From: Candidatus Gastranaerophilales bacterium
GTDB taxonomy: Bacteria; Cyanobacteriota; Vampirovibrionia; Gastranaerophilales; Gastranaerophilaceae
NCBI GenBank assembly: GCA_944322675.1
Contig: CALUPO010000008.1
Span: forward strand, 1 to 64,000
Reading direction: 5' to 3'
Length of the DNA stretch: 64,000 bases
The translations under genes and the position numbers were made by a program. Of the stretch, positions 35,295-44,330 are shown one piece after another (within the stretch, counting starts at the first letter, position 1; every line of letters begins with the position of its first letter). A model generated the notes under the pieces. It was not told the DNA's origin. It ran no database searches and saw nothing but the letters and a program-made list of their open reading frames with translations.

Positions 35295-36324
35295 TACTAA
35301 TACATCAAATACTATAACGAATACAAATAAAAATTCATCAAATGTAAATACGGTAAAACCTACCGATAGTTTTTTAAATGATGATTTTCATAATGTTTTA
35401 AAACAAGAAGAAAGTGAAAAATCTTTTGATAATATTATTAAAGAAACTTATGATAAGAATGAGAATAATAAAAATCAAAATAACAATCAAAATGATATAA
35501 ACAAAAGTATTCTACAAAATAAAGATAATAAAGTTAGCAATTTTGAATATGAACATATAAATCAAAAACAAACATCACAAGACAATTTCAAAGCTGATTT
35601 GACAAAATACCAAAATATTATGGATACAAATAACATCAACAATAACAAGAATAATAGTATATTTAATAAAAGTAACATAAATAAAAAAGATAATACAATA
35701 ACAAAGGATAATATACATGATGATTTTGAATTAGTATCCGAAGTTGAAAATGAATTTATAAACAAGACACATTATTTTATGAATAATTTTGAATCTTTAC
35801 CTCAATTTAATAAAGATAATATAAATCTAAATGAGATAAAAAAAGAAAGTAAAGTTTCGCCTTTATATATTCAAGCATTCTATAAAGATACCGAAAACAA
35901 CATTAAACAAATAAATATGTCAATGGATGATGTTAAATTTTTTGCAAATGTTGTCGATATGAACATAAAAAACAATAATATAGATTTTGAAATTAATGAA
36001 ACGAATTTAAGATCCGCAAAAGTTTCAAATGAACTTCTTGAAATGTTAAATGATTCTAAAAATACAGGTCGTCCGGTTCGGGTAGACTTTGATAATAATA
36101 TTTCAGTTGTTATGCAAATTACAAAAGATGGCAAATTGAATGCAAGGTTTTATCCTGGAGATAAAGCTGCTGAAGAATATTTAAAACAAAATATACAAAA
36201 TTTAAAAGCCAATCTTGATTCAAATGATGTTGATTATAATGAAATAAGTTATAAAGAACATAAAAATCAAAGTAATAAAGGCAATAAACGTAATAATAGT
36301 AATAACGGTAAGGAGTCCGAATAA
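35272..36324 (+). CDS. fliK: FliK-like flagellar hook-length control protein
   Basis: This 350-residue protein has an N-terminal half that is almost pure N/K/D/S low complexity (residues 1-150), as expected of the disordered ruler part of FliK. The C-terminal domain (about 245-325; GRPVRVDFDNNISVVMQITKDG, then ARFYPGDKAAEEYLKQNIQNLKANL) has the pattern of the FliK substrate-switch domain, where a beta strand precedes an ARF...VRxxLxxxLxxLxxxL helix. It overlaps fliJ by 23 nt and is followed after 5 nt by a hook/rod gene, the usual fliJ-fliK-flg order. The family call rests on the C-terminal pattern and context. Confidence 0.72.
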   Translation: MTMDIMNNTNTSNTITNTNKNSSNVNTVKPTDSFLNDDFHNVLKQEESEKSFDNIIKETYDKNENNKNQNNNQNDINKSILQNKDNKVSNFEYEHINQKQTSQDNFKADLTKYQNIMDTNNINNNKNNSIFNKSNINKKDNTITKDNIHDDFELVSEVENEFINKTHYFMNNFESLPQFNKDNINLNEIKKESKVSPLYIQAFYKDTENNIKQINMSMDDVKFFANVVDMNIKNNNIDFEINETNLRSAKVSNELLEMLNDSKNTGRPVRVDFDNNISVVMQITKDGKLNARFYPGDKAAEEYLKQNIQNLKANLDSNDVDYNEISYKEHKNQSNKGNKRNNSNNGKESE

Positions 36325-36329
36325 AATTT

Positions 36330-37166
36330 ATGAATGATTCTTTTATTAATGCTATGAACTGTCAAAAATCTACCAGGGAATGGATGAATGCCATTGCTGA
36401 AAATATGATTAACACGTATACACCGGGTTATCGTGAAAATAAAGTAACATTTAAAACTTTTTTAAATAGTGCAATTATTGACACTGTTGATAAAAAAAAC
36501 GGGCAGGGCAAATCGTTACCCGGCACTTCAAATGAAAATGTATACTTAGAAGGTCAGGGTTATTTTTTACTTCGTCGTGATGATGGTAAACGACTATATA
36601 CACGCTTAGGTGAATTTAAATTTGATAAAGAGGGTGTTTATAAAAACCCAAACGGTTATGATGTTCAAGGCTATATATTAAATGATAAAGGTGAGATAAT
36701 GCAGGGTACAAAACCTGTTGATGCTGATATATACAACGAAACCGCATTAAATGGCGGAACTGTTGATTTACCCACCACTAATATTAAATTATGGATTGAC
36801 CCTAATAATGGTAAATATTTAGGAAAATATGACGAATTTGAAATAAAAGAGGATGGTATTTTATATGGCAAAGCTGATGGTGGAAAAGTTACAACACCTC
36901 TATATAAAATAGCTATCTTTAACTTCAATAACCCCGGAGGATTAAAGGAAGTTAAAGATAACGTATTTATTGAAACCGAAGATTCAGGACTTCCTGTTAT
37001 TGGTCGTGGTTCTATTAGATCCGGCTTAATTGAACAATCAAACGTTATTATGGGTGATAATATTTCAATTTTCCAACAGGCTAAAGTTCAAATTGAATTA
37101 ACAAATAAACTTATATCAACCAACAAACAACTGCTTGAAGAAGCTTTAAGACTTGTTGGAAATTGA
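36330..37166 (+). CDS. Flagellar hook/basal-body rod protein (FlgE/FlgF/FlgG family)
   Basis: This 278-residue protein belongs to the axial family of flagellar rod and hook proteins. The N-terminal helix (FINAMNCQKSTREWMNAIAENMINTYTPGY) corresponds to the A...Q...LDVIANNIANxxTPGY motif, the ENVYLEGQGYFLLR and YTRLGEFKFDKEGVYKNPNG segments match the central FlgG-type core, and the C-terminal helix (GLIEQSNVIMGDNISIFQQA) is the partner helix. It is about as long as FlgG/FlgF; FlgE is usually longer, so rod is more likely than hook. It is the last gene of the small cluster. Confidence 0.85.
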   Translation: MNDSFINAMNCQKSTREWMNAIAENMINTYTPGYRENKVTFKTFLNSAIIDTVDKKNGQGKSLPGTSNENVYLEGQGYFLLRRDDGKRLYTRLGEFKFDKEGVYKNPNGYDVQGYILNDKGEIMQGTKPVDADIYNETALNGGTVDLPTTNIKLWIDPNNGKYLGKYDEFEIKEDGILYGKADGGKVTTPLYKIAIFNFNNPGGLKEVKDNVFIETEDSGLPVIGRGSIRSGLIEQSNVIMGDNISIFQQAKVQIELTNKLISTNKQLLEEALRLVGN

Positions 37167-37178
37167 TGTTTATTGTGA

Positions 37179-40076
37179 TTATAATTTATTTGTTAATTCA
37201 CTAGCTGCCTCGAAAAATTTGTTATATATTTCACTACCATAATTTAGAATTTCAGAAATATTATTCATAAGTGTACTAAATGTTTCGGTTTTTTCTTCAT
37301 TATTTTGAATTTGTGCTAAATATTTTTCTATTTGCTTAATTAATTTAGATATATGTTCTTTGCCAATGTCACTATTCTCATAACCTTCTCTATTATTACA
37401 TAGATTTTTTATTGATTCAATATTTTGGTTTATTTCTGATAGTCCTAAAGTTTCTTCACTTGATAATGATTCTGTAACCTTATTTTCAGTTTCATTATAC
37501 AAAACGTCGCCAATATCACTTTTTATTTTAGCTATGCAACTATTTAAAATATCTTTATAAGTAGGGGTATTTTCTGCAATTTCTCCAAACATCCATGATC
37601 GTTTAATTTCTTCAGATGTTTTTGATGTTTCTAATTTATTTAAGCCTTGGATTGTATAGAAAACAACAGAAGCTTGAGCATTTTCAGTCCAAGAAGTTTC
37701 ATTTATTATTTTTTCTAATTGCTCTAAGCATTTTCTTTTAAATTCTTCCAATCCGGGCAATTCAGATTTATCTTTCCTCTTTTCTCCTCTTAGCAATTTA
37801 GATAAATCTGCTATTTTTGATTCTGGATTATTCTCAGCTATTTGGTTTATTGTATTTAAATCTATGTGAATAACTTTAGATAATAATTTTAACAAGCCAT
37901 TAACATCTTTTATATCTTCAGGTTTTTTTTCAAATAACTTCTCATAGTATTCTATAAGAGATTCTGAAGCCTTAGAGCCCAAACCATTAAAATTAAATAT
38001 ATATGAAGGCATTGCTATAATTTTGCTATCTTGTCCTTCTTCCATTTTTTCAACGAATCCTATAAGATTTTTTACATCATTTTCATCATTTATATAATTT
38101 ATGGAGTTCATGACTTTGTCGTGATGATTCTCTTTATCAGTTACACTATTAATTGTTATAAGGTTTCCTTTTGTTTCAGTTTGTATTCTCATAATGCGTT
38201 CACCTTCTTTAACTTCGACTTGAGGTATAATTAAATAAGAATCACCTGAGCCTAAATGACTCAAACAACTTGTTTTATATTTTGTACACCAACCATTAGG
38301 AACTAAGTTTTGTAAGCTTCTTATCATCCTATTATCATGTTCTTTATTTCCATTAATTTTTTCTATGATATACATTTTATTATTACCAAATTCTATACAC
38401 TGAAGACCATTTTTAAAGTCATTGGTTAGGTTTTCCTTATATTGCCCAAGAAAATTCATATTATATGCTTCGTATGTTCGATTAGCAATGTCTTCATTAA
38501 AGAAATAATGTCTGTTATCTCTAGCTTTTTTATCAATGTTGTTGCATTCATTATAAAGTCTATATAGGTGCAAAGATAAAGTTAATTTTTTGTTAAATTT
38601 ATCTTCCAATTTAATATCTTCTTTATCTATATCTTTACTTAGTTTATAAAAATAATCCGCCCATTCTTCCTTGTCTTCAAAATTATCAACATCATAGTTC
38701 CCATTATCTCTAGGTTCAATCATTCTTAATTGTGTTATGCCATTGTTAATACAATTGTTCAATTCAGTCATATTTTCTTGACTTACACAAAAATTTCTTT
38801 CAAATGCTTTATCTATTATTTTTGGATGTTCTTTATTTTTTATTAAATTAAACAAATTTTCCCTCATTGTAGCAGTGTCTTGATTAGTACTTCCAGACTT
38901 ATTTACTTCGTTAGAATTAACACCTTTACTCACAGTTTCTGCTTGAGCAGTATTTTTAGACTCATTTACTTCGTTAGAATTAACGCCTTCATTCACAGTT
39001 TTAGTTTTAGTATTTTTTTGAAACTTACCATTAAGTATCCCAAGTGCTGTCTTTTTTTGTTTAATTGCTTTTGATATAGAATCTTCTTTTTCTTTAATTG
39101 ATTTATTGGCTTCTTCTAATTTCTTTTTTTGATTTTCAAGTACTTCCATTTCTTTTTTCTTATCTTCAATTTCTTTGCCCTTTGCATTTATATTATTTTC
39201 AAGAAACGTAGTTATCCTTTTTATATCATTATTAATTTTATTAATCTCGATTTGATTTTGTTTATAATTATTACCAGTTTCCTCTTTGAACGCTTTTCTT
39301 TCTTTAATAAGTTCGTCTATTTCTTTCTTAAGTTTTTCTTTATCACTTTCTTTTTCTATTGCTTTATCAACTCTTTCTTCACCTCCTGTTGATCCTGAAA
39401 TAGATTTGTCCGAGTCAGTCGACACATTTGAAAGTGATGTTTGATTGCCTTTATCAGAACTTTTCACTTCTATTTCATCTCCAGCTTGAGTCGCTGAAGA
39501 ATTACCAGTTTCCTCTTTGAACGCTTCTCTTTCTTCAATAAGTTCGTCTATTTCTTTCTTAAGTTTTTCTTTATCACTTTCTTTTTCTATTGCTTTATCA
39601 ACTCTTTCTTCACCTCCTGTTGATCCTGAAATAGATTTGTCCGAGTCAGTCGACACATTTGAAAGTGATGTTTGATTGCCTTTATCAGAACTTTTCACTT
39701 CTATTTCATCTCCAGCTTGAGTTGCTGAAGAAGACTTTTTCGATACAGGCGGTAAAGGTGGAGTTGGCAATTTTATATCTTCATCAAATCTTTTAACCTC
39801 TGTTTTATCTCCAGCTTGAATTGTTGAAGAAGACTTTTTCGATACAGGTGGCATAGATGATTTTGGAGGTGGTGGAGGTGGTATTTTCTTATCTTTATGA
39901 GAATTGTTAATATGTGACTTAAAATTACCCCACATATTAGAGGATATATCTCTTACTGATACATCTATTTCTTGAGTTTCTGTATTTTTTACTTCCTGGG
40001 ATGATTGATTTGCTGGTGAGTTTTGTCTAATTTGTTGAATTGAAACATTTCTAGACATTTTTACTTCATTACCCAT
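37179..40076 (-). CDS. Large hypothetical protein with proline-rich and recently duplicated segments
   Basis: I do not recognise this 965-residue protein. The N-terminal 110 residues are disordered, with a PPPPPPKSS tract followed by repeats of PPVSKKSSS-QAGD. A 77-residue unit is then present twice, nearly identical in DNA (231 bp, 39271-39501 and 39502-39732). A long coiled coil follows (about 265-350), then short EVN repeats (VNSNEVNKS), then an apparently folded C-terminal half (about 395-965), which includes NLVPNGWCTKYKTS. There is no signal peptide. Polyproline plus coiled coil recalls secreted effectors or cytoskeletal adaptors; that is a guess only. The ribosome binding site AAAGGAG is good. 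Confidence 0.65.
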   Translation of the reverse strand: MGNEVKMSRNVSIQQIRQNSPANQSSQEVKNTETQEIDVSVRDISSNMWGNFKSHINNSHKDKKIPPPPPPKSSMPPVSKKSSSTIQAGDKTEVKRFDEDIKLPTPPLPPVSKKSSSATQAGDEIEVKSSDKGNQTSLSNVSTDSDKSISGSTGGEERVDKAIEKESDKEKLKKEIDELIEEREAFKEETGNSSATQAGDEIEVKSSDKGNQTSLSNVSTDSDKSISGSTGGEERVDKAIEKESDKEKLKKEIDELIKERKAFKEETGNNYKQNQIEINKINNDIKRITTFLENNINAKGKEIEDKKKEMEVLENQKKKLEEANKSIKEKEDSISKAIKQKKTALGILNGKFQKNTKTKTVNEGVNSNEVNESKNTAQAETVSKGVNSNEVNKSGSTNQDTATMRENLFNLIKNKEHPKIIDKAFERNFCVSQENMTELNNCINNGITQLRMIEPRDNGNYDVDNFEDKEEWADYFYKLSKDIDKEDIKLEDKFNKKLTLSLHLYRLYNECNNIDKKARDNRHYFFNEDIANRTYEAYNMNFLGQYKENLTNDFKNGLQCIEFGNNKMYIIEKINGNKEHDNRMIRSLQNLVPNGWCTKYKTSCLSHLGSGDSYLIIPQVEVKEGERIMRIQTETKGNLITINSVTDKENHHDKVMNSINYINDENDVKNLIGFVEKMEEGQDSKIIAMPSYIFNFNGLGSKASESLIEYYEKLFEKKPEDIKDVNGLLKLLSKVIHIDLNTINQIAENNPESKIADLSKLLRGEKRKDKSELPGLEEFKRKCLEQLEKIINETSWTENAQASVVFYTIQGLNKLETSKTSEEIKRSWMFGEIAENTPTYKDILNSCIAKIKSDIGDVLYNETENKVTESLSSEETLGLSEINQNIESIKNLCNNREGYENSDIGKEHISKLIKQIEKYLAQIQNNEEKTETFSTLMNNISEILNYGSEIYNKFFEAASELTNKL
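39271..39732 (-). repeat. Tandem 231-bp duplication inside the 965-residue gene
   Basis: Copies lie at 39271-39501 and 39502-39732, in register (77 codons) and differing at only a few bases by eye. A shorter related unit (about 50 bp, encoding QAGDxxEVKxxDxx and PPVSKKSSS) recurs at about 39735-39850. The near-identity suggests a recent duplication or gene conversion, or strain-variable copy number. Confidence 0.9.
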
Positions 40077-40170
40077 AATTTCTCCTTTACATAAAATTAC
40101 ATTTATAATAAAATTATAGTAGTCTTATTTGATAAAAACTTAAATAATTGTTACAAATCTTAATTTTTGG

Positions 40171-40178
40171 TGTAAAAT
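40171..40178 (+). promoter_or_regulatory. Extended -10 (TGTAAAAT) placed for a leaderless mlaE mRNA
   Basis: TGTAAAAT ends 7 nt before the GTG start at 40186. The same TGTAAAATAAA string lies before mlaF and mlaD. Confidence 0.6.
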
Positions 40179-40185
40179 AAATAAT

Positions 40186-40992
40186 GTGATAAGAATTGAT
40201 TTTAAAAATACACTAACTTACAAATTGTCTCGAATTTTTGTAAATCAAATTTTTGATTTTGTTGAGACACTTGGTATAATAAGCATACAATTTATTGATG
40301 CTTTAAAATACATATTCACTTTAAATCTTAAATTTAAACAAATATTAAAATCGGCATCAATTTTTGCTTTTGATTCTTTACCAATAACATTAACAATAGT
40401 TGGTATGACCACAATTATAATAACAATGCAGGTTGCACCTGAGCTTGTAAAACAAGGTGGAGGAAAGTATATAGGCATGCTTGTTGCACTTGTTATGATT
40501 CGAGAATTATCAAATGTTATGGCAGGATTTGCAATAATATCAATGATTGGTTCAGCTTATGCATCAGAAGTGGCAACAATGAAAGTTACCGACCAAATAG
40601 ATGCCATGAAAGCTTTAAAGGTTGACCCGATTAAATATCTTTTCGCACCACGTCTTGTGTCCGGTTTTATTATGATGCCTATGGTGTTTATTATAACTTC
40701 ATTTGTCGGACTTATTTGCGGTTGGGCCACTACAATGCTTACAACTCATGGTGTAAGTACACTTGGATTTATTGAATCTGTTTGGGAAGGACTTGAATTA
40801 AGGGATATTTTTATTGCTCTATTAAAAGCATCAGTATTTGGGTTTTCGATTGTTCTTGTAAGTTTGAGCTGTGGAATAATGGCAAATGGTGGAGCAAAAG
40901 GAGTTGGTATTGCCACAACAAAAGCTGTTGTGTGGTCATTTATTACCATTGCGGTTATTGATTATTTATTTGCTTTGATTTTTTATTTTTAA
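40186..40992 (+). CDS. mlaE: MlaE-type ABC transporter permease (phospholipid transport)
   Basis: MlaE is the inner-membrane permease of the Mla-type lipid transporter, moving phospholipid between membranes. This 268-residue protein has about five membrane segments and the family motifs ALTITxxxxxMIITMQ-like (LTIVGMTTIIITMQ), the RELSNVMAG segment and MKVTDQIDAMKALKVDP, plus the LISVP-like GFIMMPMVFI part. It starts with GTG at 40186; the ATG 2 nt earlier runs straight into a stop. It is followed by mlaF and mlaD on the same strand, each with its own -10 box. Confidence 0.93.
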   Translation: MIRIDFKNTLTYKLSRIFVNQIFDFVETLGIISIQFIDALKYIFTLNLKFKQILKSASIFAFDSLPITLTIVGMTTIIITMQVAPELVKQGGGKYIGMLVALVMIRELSNVMAGFAIISMIGSAYASEVATMKVTDQIDAMKALKVDPIKYLFAPRLVSGFIMMPMVFIITSFVGLICGWATTMLTTHGVSTLGFIESVWEGLELRDIFIALLKASVFGFSIVLVSLSCGIMANGGAKGVGIATTKAVVWSFITIAVIDYLFALIFYF

Positions 40993-41072
40993 ATATAAAT
41001 ATTTTACTCTTTTTGGATATTTTTCTTTTTAAGCTTTTAAATTATTTTATAATTATCGTTACAAGTTTTTAT

Positions 41073-41080
41073 TGTAAAAT
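41073..41080 (+). promoter_or_regulatory. Extended -10 (TGTAAAAT) before mlaF
   Basis: Same TTATTGTAAAATAAA string as before mlaD; start 26 nt further on, with a leader that includes TAGGAT. Confidence 0.5.
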
Positions 41081-41106
41081 AAATAATATAAGTTAGGATT
41101 TAATTA

Positions 41107-41826
41107 ATGAGTGTAAAGATAAATAATTTAACTAAAATATATGATAAAAAAAAGGTATTAAATGAAATATCATTTGAAGTTAAAGATGGTGAAATTTTGT
41201 CAGTTGTTGGTTTTTCAGGTTCAGGAAAAAGCACACTGCTTAAAATTATTTCAGGCTTAATTGAACCTGATGGCGGCAATTATGAAATATCAGAAGGTGA
41301 TGTTGCAATGGTATTTCAATATAGTGCTTTATTTGATTCTTTAAATGTCTATGACAATATTACATTTGCTTTAACTGAACGCAAAGAATATCGAAAAAAA
41401 TATAATAAAGAAAAACTAAATGAAATAGTTAAAGAAAAACTTAAACAAGTTGGTTTAGAGGGTATTGAAAATAAATTTCCCCATGAATTATCAGGCGGTA
41501 TGCAAAAACGCGTAAGTTTTGCTCGAGCTATTGTAACAAATCCTAAAACAATATTATATGATGAACCGACTTCAGGTCTTGATCCTGTTTCTTCAACCGT
41601 TATTGAGGATTATATTTTAAAATTAAGAGAACAATTAAATTCAGCATCCATTGTAGTAACTCACCAAATGTCAACTATAAAAAGATGTTCTGATTATGTA
41701 GTTATGCTTTATGATGGGAAAATGGTTTTTAAAGGAACTGTTAACGAGCTTTTATCAAAAGAAAATCCATATGCTAAACAATTTGTTGAGGCAAGTACAA
41801 ATGGACCTATGAAATTAAATATTTAA
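41107..41826 (+). CDS. mlaF: MlaF-type ABC transporter ATP-binding protein
   Basis: This is the ATPase of the Mla-type lipid transporter. Walker A is GFSGSGKSTLL (about 38-47), the Q-loop FQYSALFDSLNVYDN is of the Mla/Mkl subfamily, the signature is LSGGMQKRVSFARAI, and Walker B is ILYDEPTSGLDP. At 239 residues it is normal. It lies 114 nt after mlaE and 57 nt before mlaD. Confidence 0.96.
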   Translation: MSVKINNLTKIYDKKKVLNEISFEVKDGEILSVVGFSGSGKSTLLKIISGLIEPDGGNYEISEGDVAMVFQYSALFDSLNVYDNITFALTERKEYRKKYNKEKLNEIVKEKLKQVGLEGIENKFPHELSGGMQKRVSFARAIVTNPKTILYDEPTSGLDPVSSTVIEDYILKLREQLNSASIVVTHQMSTIKRCSDYVVMLYDGKMVFKGTVNELLSKENPYAKQFVEASTNGPMKLNI

Positions 41827-41846
41827 AGTAATAAAGTTATTTTTAT

Positions 41847-41854
41847 TGTAAAAT
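41847..41854 (+). promoter_or_regulatory. Extended -10 (TGTAAAAT) before mlaD
   Basis: The TTATTGTAAAATAAA string is repeated here, giving a leader of about 25 nt with AAAAAGGAA. Confidence 0.5.
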
Positions 41855-41883
41855 AAAATTAGGGTAAATAAAAAAGGAAATTT

Positions 41884-43251
41884 ATGCGGTTTTCATCATC
41901 ATTTAAAGTTGGTTTATTGACAATAATATCAGTTGTTATACTTGTATTTAGTATTTTATGGGTAAAAGGACGGGCATTAAGTACGGCAACCCGTATAACC
42001 GTAAATTTTAAAGATGCAAATGGTATGCGTCCTGGCAATGGTGTTCAACTTATGGGGCTTCGTGTTGGTCAGGTTGAAGAAGTTACACCTTACATTGACA
42101 ATGAAAATAGTTATGTAAAGATTAAGTTTGTTATAACAGAAAAAAATGTTTCAATACCTATGGCTTCAAGTATCTCTATACAACAATCGGGCTTAATTGG
42201 TGAACAATTTTTGGAAATAACTCCTCCTCAGATTAAAACTATATATATAAGTGCTAATAATTCAAAAGATCTGATTCATTCCAAAAGTGATGTCGTTATG
42301 GATTTAAGTGATGAAAAAAATGTCAAAGTAGGGCATATTGAAAATGTTGAGTTTATGAAATCAAAATTGCTTCCAAATGATATAAAGGAAACTATTAAAA
42401 CTAATTATGCTTATAAAGTTAATTACATAATTACACTTCCGGGGCTTGTTCTTCCATTTGATGAAATGGCTGGTAAAATTATAAGTGATAATGAACATAA
42501 AAAATTAAAGTTGTTTAGTTTAAATAACGAACACTTTAATAAACCACAAGAATGTTTAAAATATACCGTTATTGAACCTTTAAGATTATCTGATTTTATG
42601 GATTTACAGTATAAAAGTGCTAAGGCTTTTACTGAAACAAATACAAGACTTGCACAATTATTGTCAGATGATGTTATTATTCAACTTAAAGAATCTGTTG
42701 ATAATATAAGAATTTTAACTAAAACTGCAAATACAACTATGGAAAAAGCACAGCTTCTTCTTGATAATTCAAGACAGGATTTAAACGAACTTATGGTTAT
42801 GGCAAATCGCGTAAGTGATAAGATAATACTTTTAACTGATAATTTAAATGAAGTTGTTGGAGATGAAACTTTTAAAACAACTTTAACCACAACAGCCCAA
42901 AGTGTCAATAAGCTTTCTAACAATTTAAACACTCTTCTTGAAGATCCTTCATCAAAACAAACTATTGAAAATATAAAAATCATAAGTTCTAATTTGGCTC
43001 AAATTTCAACTTATGTTAATGATGCAACAGCCGACCCTCAGTTGAAAGCAAATGTCAATAAGACTGTCGCAAAATTGAATACAGCATTGGATGAACTTGC
43101 TATTACTTTAAATACCGTTAATAGTTTAACAGCAAATGATAAATGTATGATTCAAAGGACTTTAAATGATGTTTCACAAACGGCATCAAACTTAAAGAAA
43201 TTTTCAACAAAATTAAATAAAAGATTTTTACTTTTTAGGTTAATGTTTTAA
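41884..43251 (+). CDS. mlaD: MlaD-type MCE domain protein
   Basis: This periplasmic protein, anchored by one N-terminal membrane segment (residues 8-27), carries an MCE domain (about 38-120; VNFKDANGMRPGNGVQLMGLRVGQVEEV). MCE proteins form hexameric rings or tubes that bridge the periplasm for lipid transfer. Behind the domain is an unusually long part, about 330 residues, with no second MCE and a helical region from about 275 on (NIRILTKTANTTMEKAQLLLDN) such as forms a coiled-coil needle in PqiB-type proteins. The stop is 5 nt before lpxK, so the two are probably co-transcribed. Confidence 0.93.
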   Translation: MRFSSSFKVGLLTIISVVILVFSILWVKGRALSTATRITVNFKDANGMRPGNGVQLMGLRVGQVEEVTPYIDNENSYVKIKFVITEKNVSIPMASSISIQQSGLIGEQFLEITPPQIKTIYISANNSKDLIHSKSDVVMDLSDEKNVKVGHIENVEFMKSKLLPNDIKETIKTNYAYKVNYIITLPGLVLPFDEMAGKIISDNEHKKLKLFSLNNEHFNKPQECLKYTVIEPLRLSDFMDLQYKSAKAFTETNTRLAQLLSDDVIIQLKESVDNIRILTKTANTTMEKAQLLLDNSRQDLNELMVMANRVSDKIILLTDNLNEVVGDETFKTTLTTTAQSVNKLSNNLNTLLEDPSSKQTIENIKIISSNLAQISTYVNDATADPQLKANVNKTVAKLNTALDELAITLNTVNSLTANDKCMIQRTLNDVSQTASNLKKFSTKLNKRFLLFRLMF

Positions 43252-43256
43252 GATTT

Positions 43257-44330
43257 ATGAAGGTATTTTTAACTAAATTCCACTATCAAAAAAAAATCAA
43301 CTTAATAAGTGTTGTATTATTTATCTTGTTATGTTTACCAACTTTATTTTATTTTATTATAATTTGTATTCGAAATTTTTTATATGATATAAATGTAATA
43401 AAAAGTTATAAAGGTAAAAAATCTTTTATAGTTTCAGTTGGCAATATTACAACAGGCGGAACAGGAAAAACACCTTTTGTTATAAAACTTGCTAATTATT
43501 TTCTTGACACTAAAAATGAAAAAACAGCTGTTATTTTGCGTGGTTATGGCGGAAAATTGAATAATAAGAATGTAAATATAGTAAAAAATAATGGTAATAT
43601 TTTTTTTAATGCCAATATTTGTGGTGATGAAGCATTTTTGATAGCTAAAAATACACCAAACAATTGTATTGTATTAACTTCAAAAAATAGAGTTAATGGT
43701 ATCAACTATGCTATCAACGTTTTGGGTTGTAAAAATATAATACTTGATGATTGTTTTCAACATCGCAAAGTATCACCTGATTTAAATTTAGTTTTGATAG
43801 ATAGTAAAAAACTATTTGGTAATGGTTTCGTTTTACCGTTTGGACCTTTAAGGGAAGCAAAATTTTCTATAAAAAAAAGAGCTAGTAAAATTATTCTTGT
43901 TAATAAAGAAAATGATGATTATATTAATACTAATAACCTTATAAATAAATTAAATAAACAATATAAAAAACCTGTTTATGAATGCAAAATGAATTTTTCT
44001 AAAATATATCTACTTGAAGATAAAGAACAATTACACGATTTAAAAAATATAAAAAATGTTTATGCTTTTTCTGCCATAGCATCCCCAAAACAATTTTATA
44101 AAATTCTTAAAAAATATAATTTAATGGGGACAAAAACTTATCCTGATCATTATATCTATACACAAAGTGACATTGATTATATGAATAAAAAAGCCAAATT
44201 ATACAATGCAAGCATACTTATAACAACAGAAAAAGATGCTGTTAAGCTTGATGGTTTTAAATCAGATTTAAAAATTGCAATTTTAAAAATGGAACCAGAT
44301 TTTGATATTAAAGATGTAGTTGGCTATTAG
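43257..44330 (+). CDS. lpxK: Tetraacyldisaccharide 4'-kinase
   Basis: LpxK adds the 4'-phosphate in lipid A synthesis at the inner membrane. An N-terminal membrane segment (about 16-40), the Walker A SVGNITTGGTGKTPFV, the GYGGK segment, the DDCFQHRKV motif and the FxxPxPLREA-like VLPFGPLREAKFS are all present. The 357 residues are normal. It follows mlaD by 5 nt, so lipid A synthesis and lipid transport are linked. Its presence is direct evidence for lipid A-based outer membrane. Confidence 0.95.
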   Translation: MKVFLTKFHYQKKINLISVVLFILLCLPTLFYFIIICIRNFLYDINVIKSYKGKKSFIVSVGNITTGGTGKTPFVIKLANYFLDTKNEKTAVILRGYGGKLNNKNVNIVKNNGNIFFNANICGDEAFLIAKNTPNNCIVLTSKNRVNGINYAINVLGCKNIILDDCFQHRKVSPDLNLVLIDSKKLFGNGFVLPFGPLREAKFSIKKRASKIILVNKENDDYINTNNLINKLNKQYKKPVYECKMNFSKIYLLEDKEQLHDLKNIKNVYAFSAIASPKQFYKILKKYNLMGTKTYPDHYIYTQSDIDYMNKKAKLYNASILITTEKDAVKLDGFKSDLKIAILKMEPDFDIKDVVGY

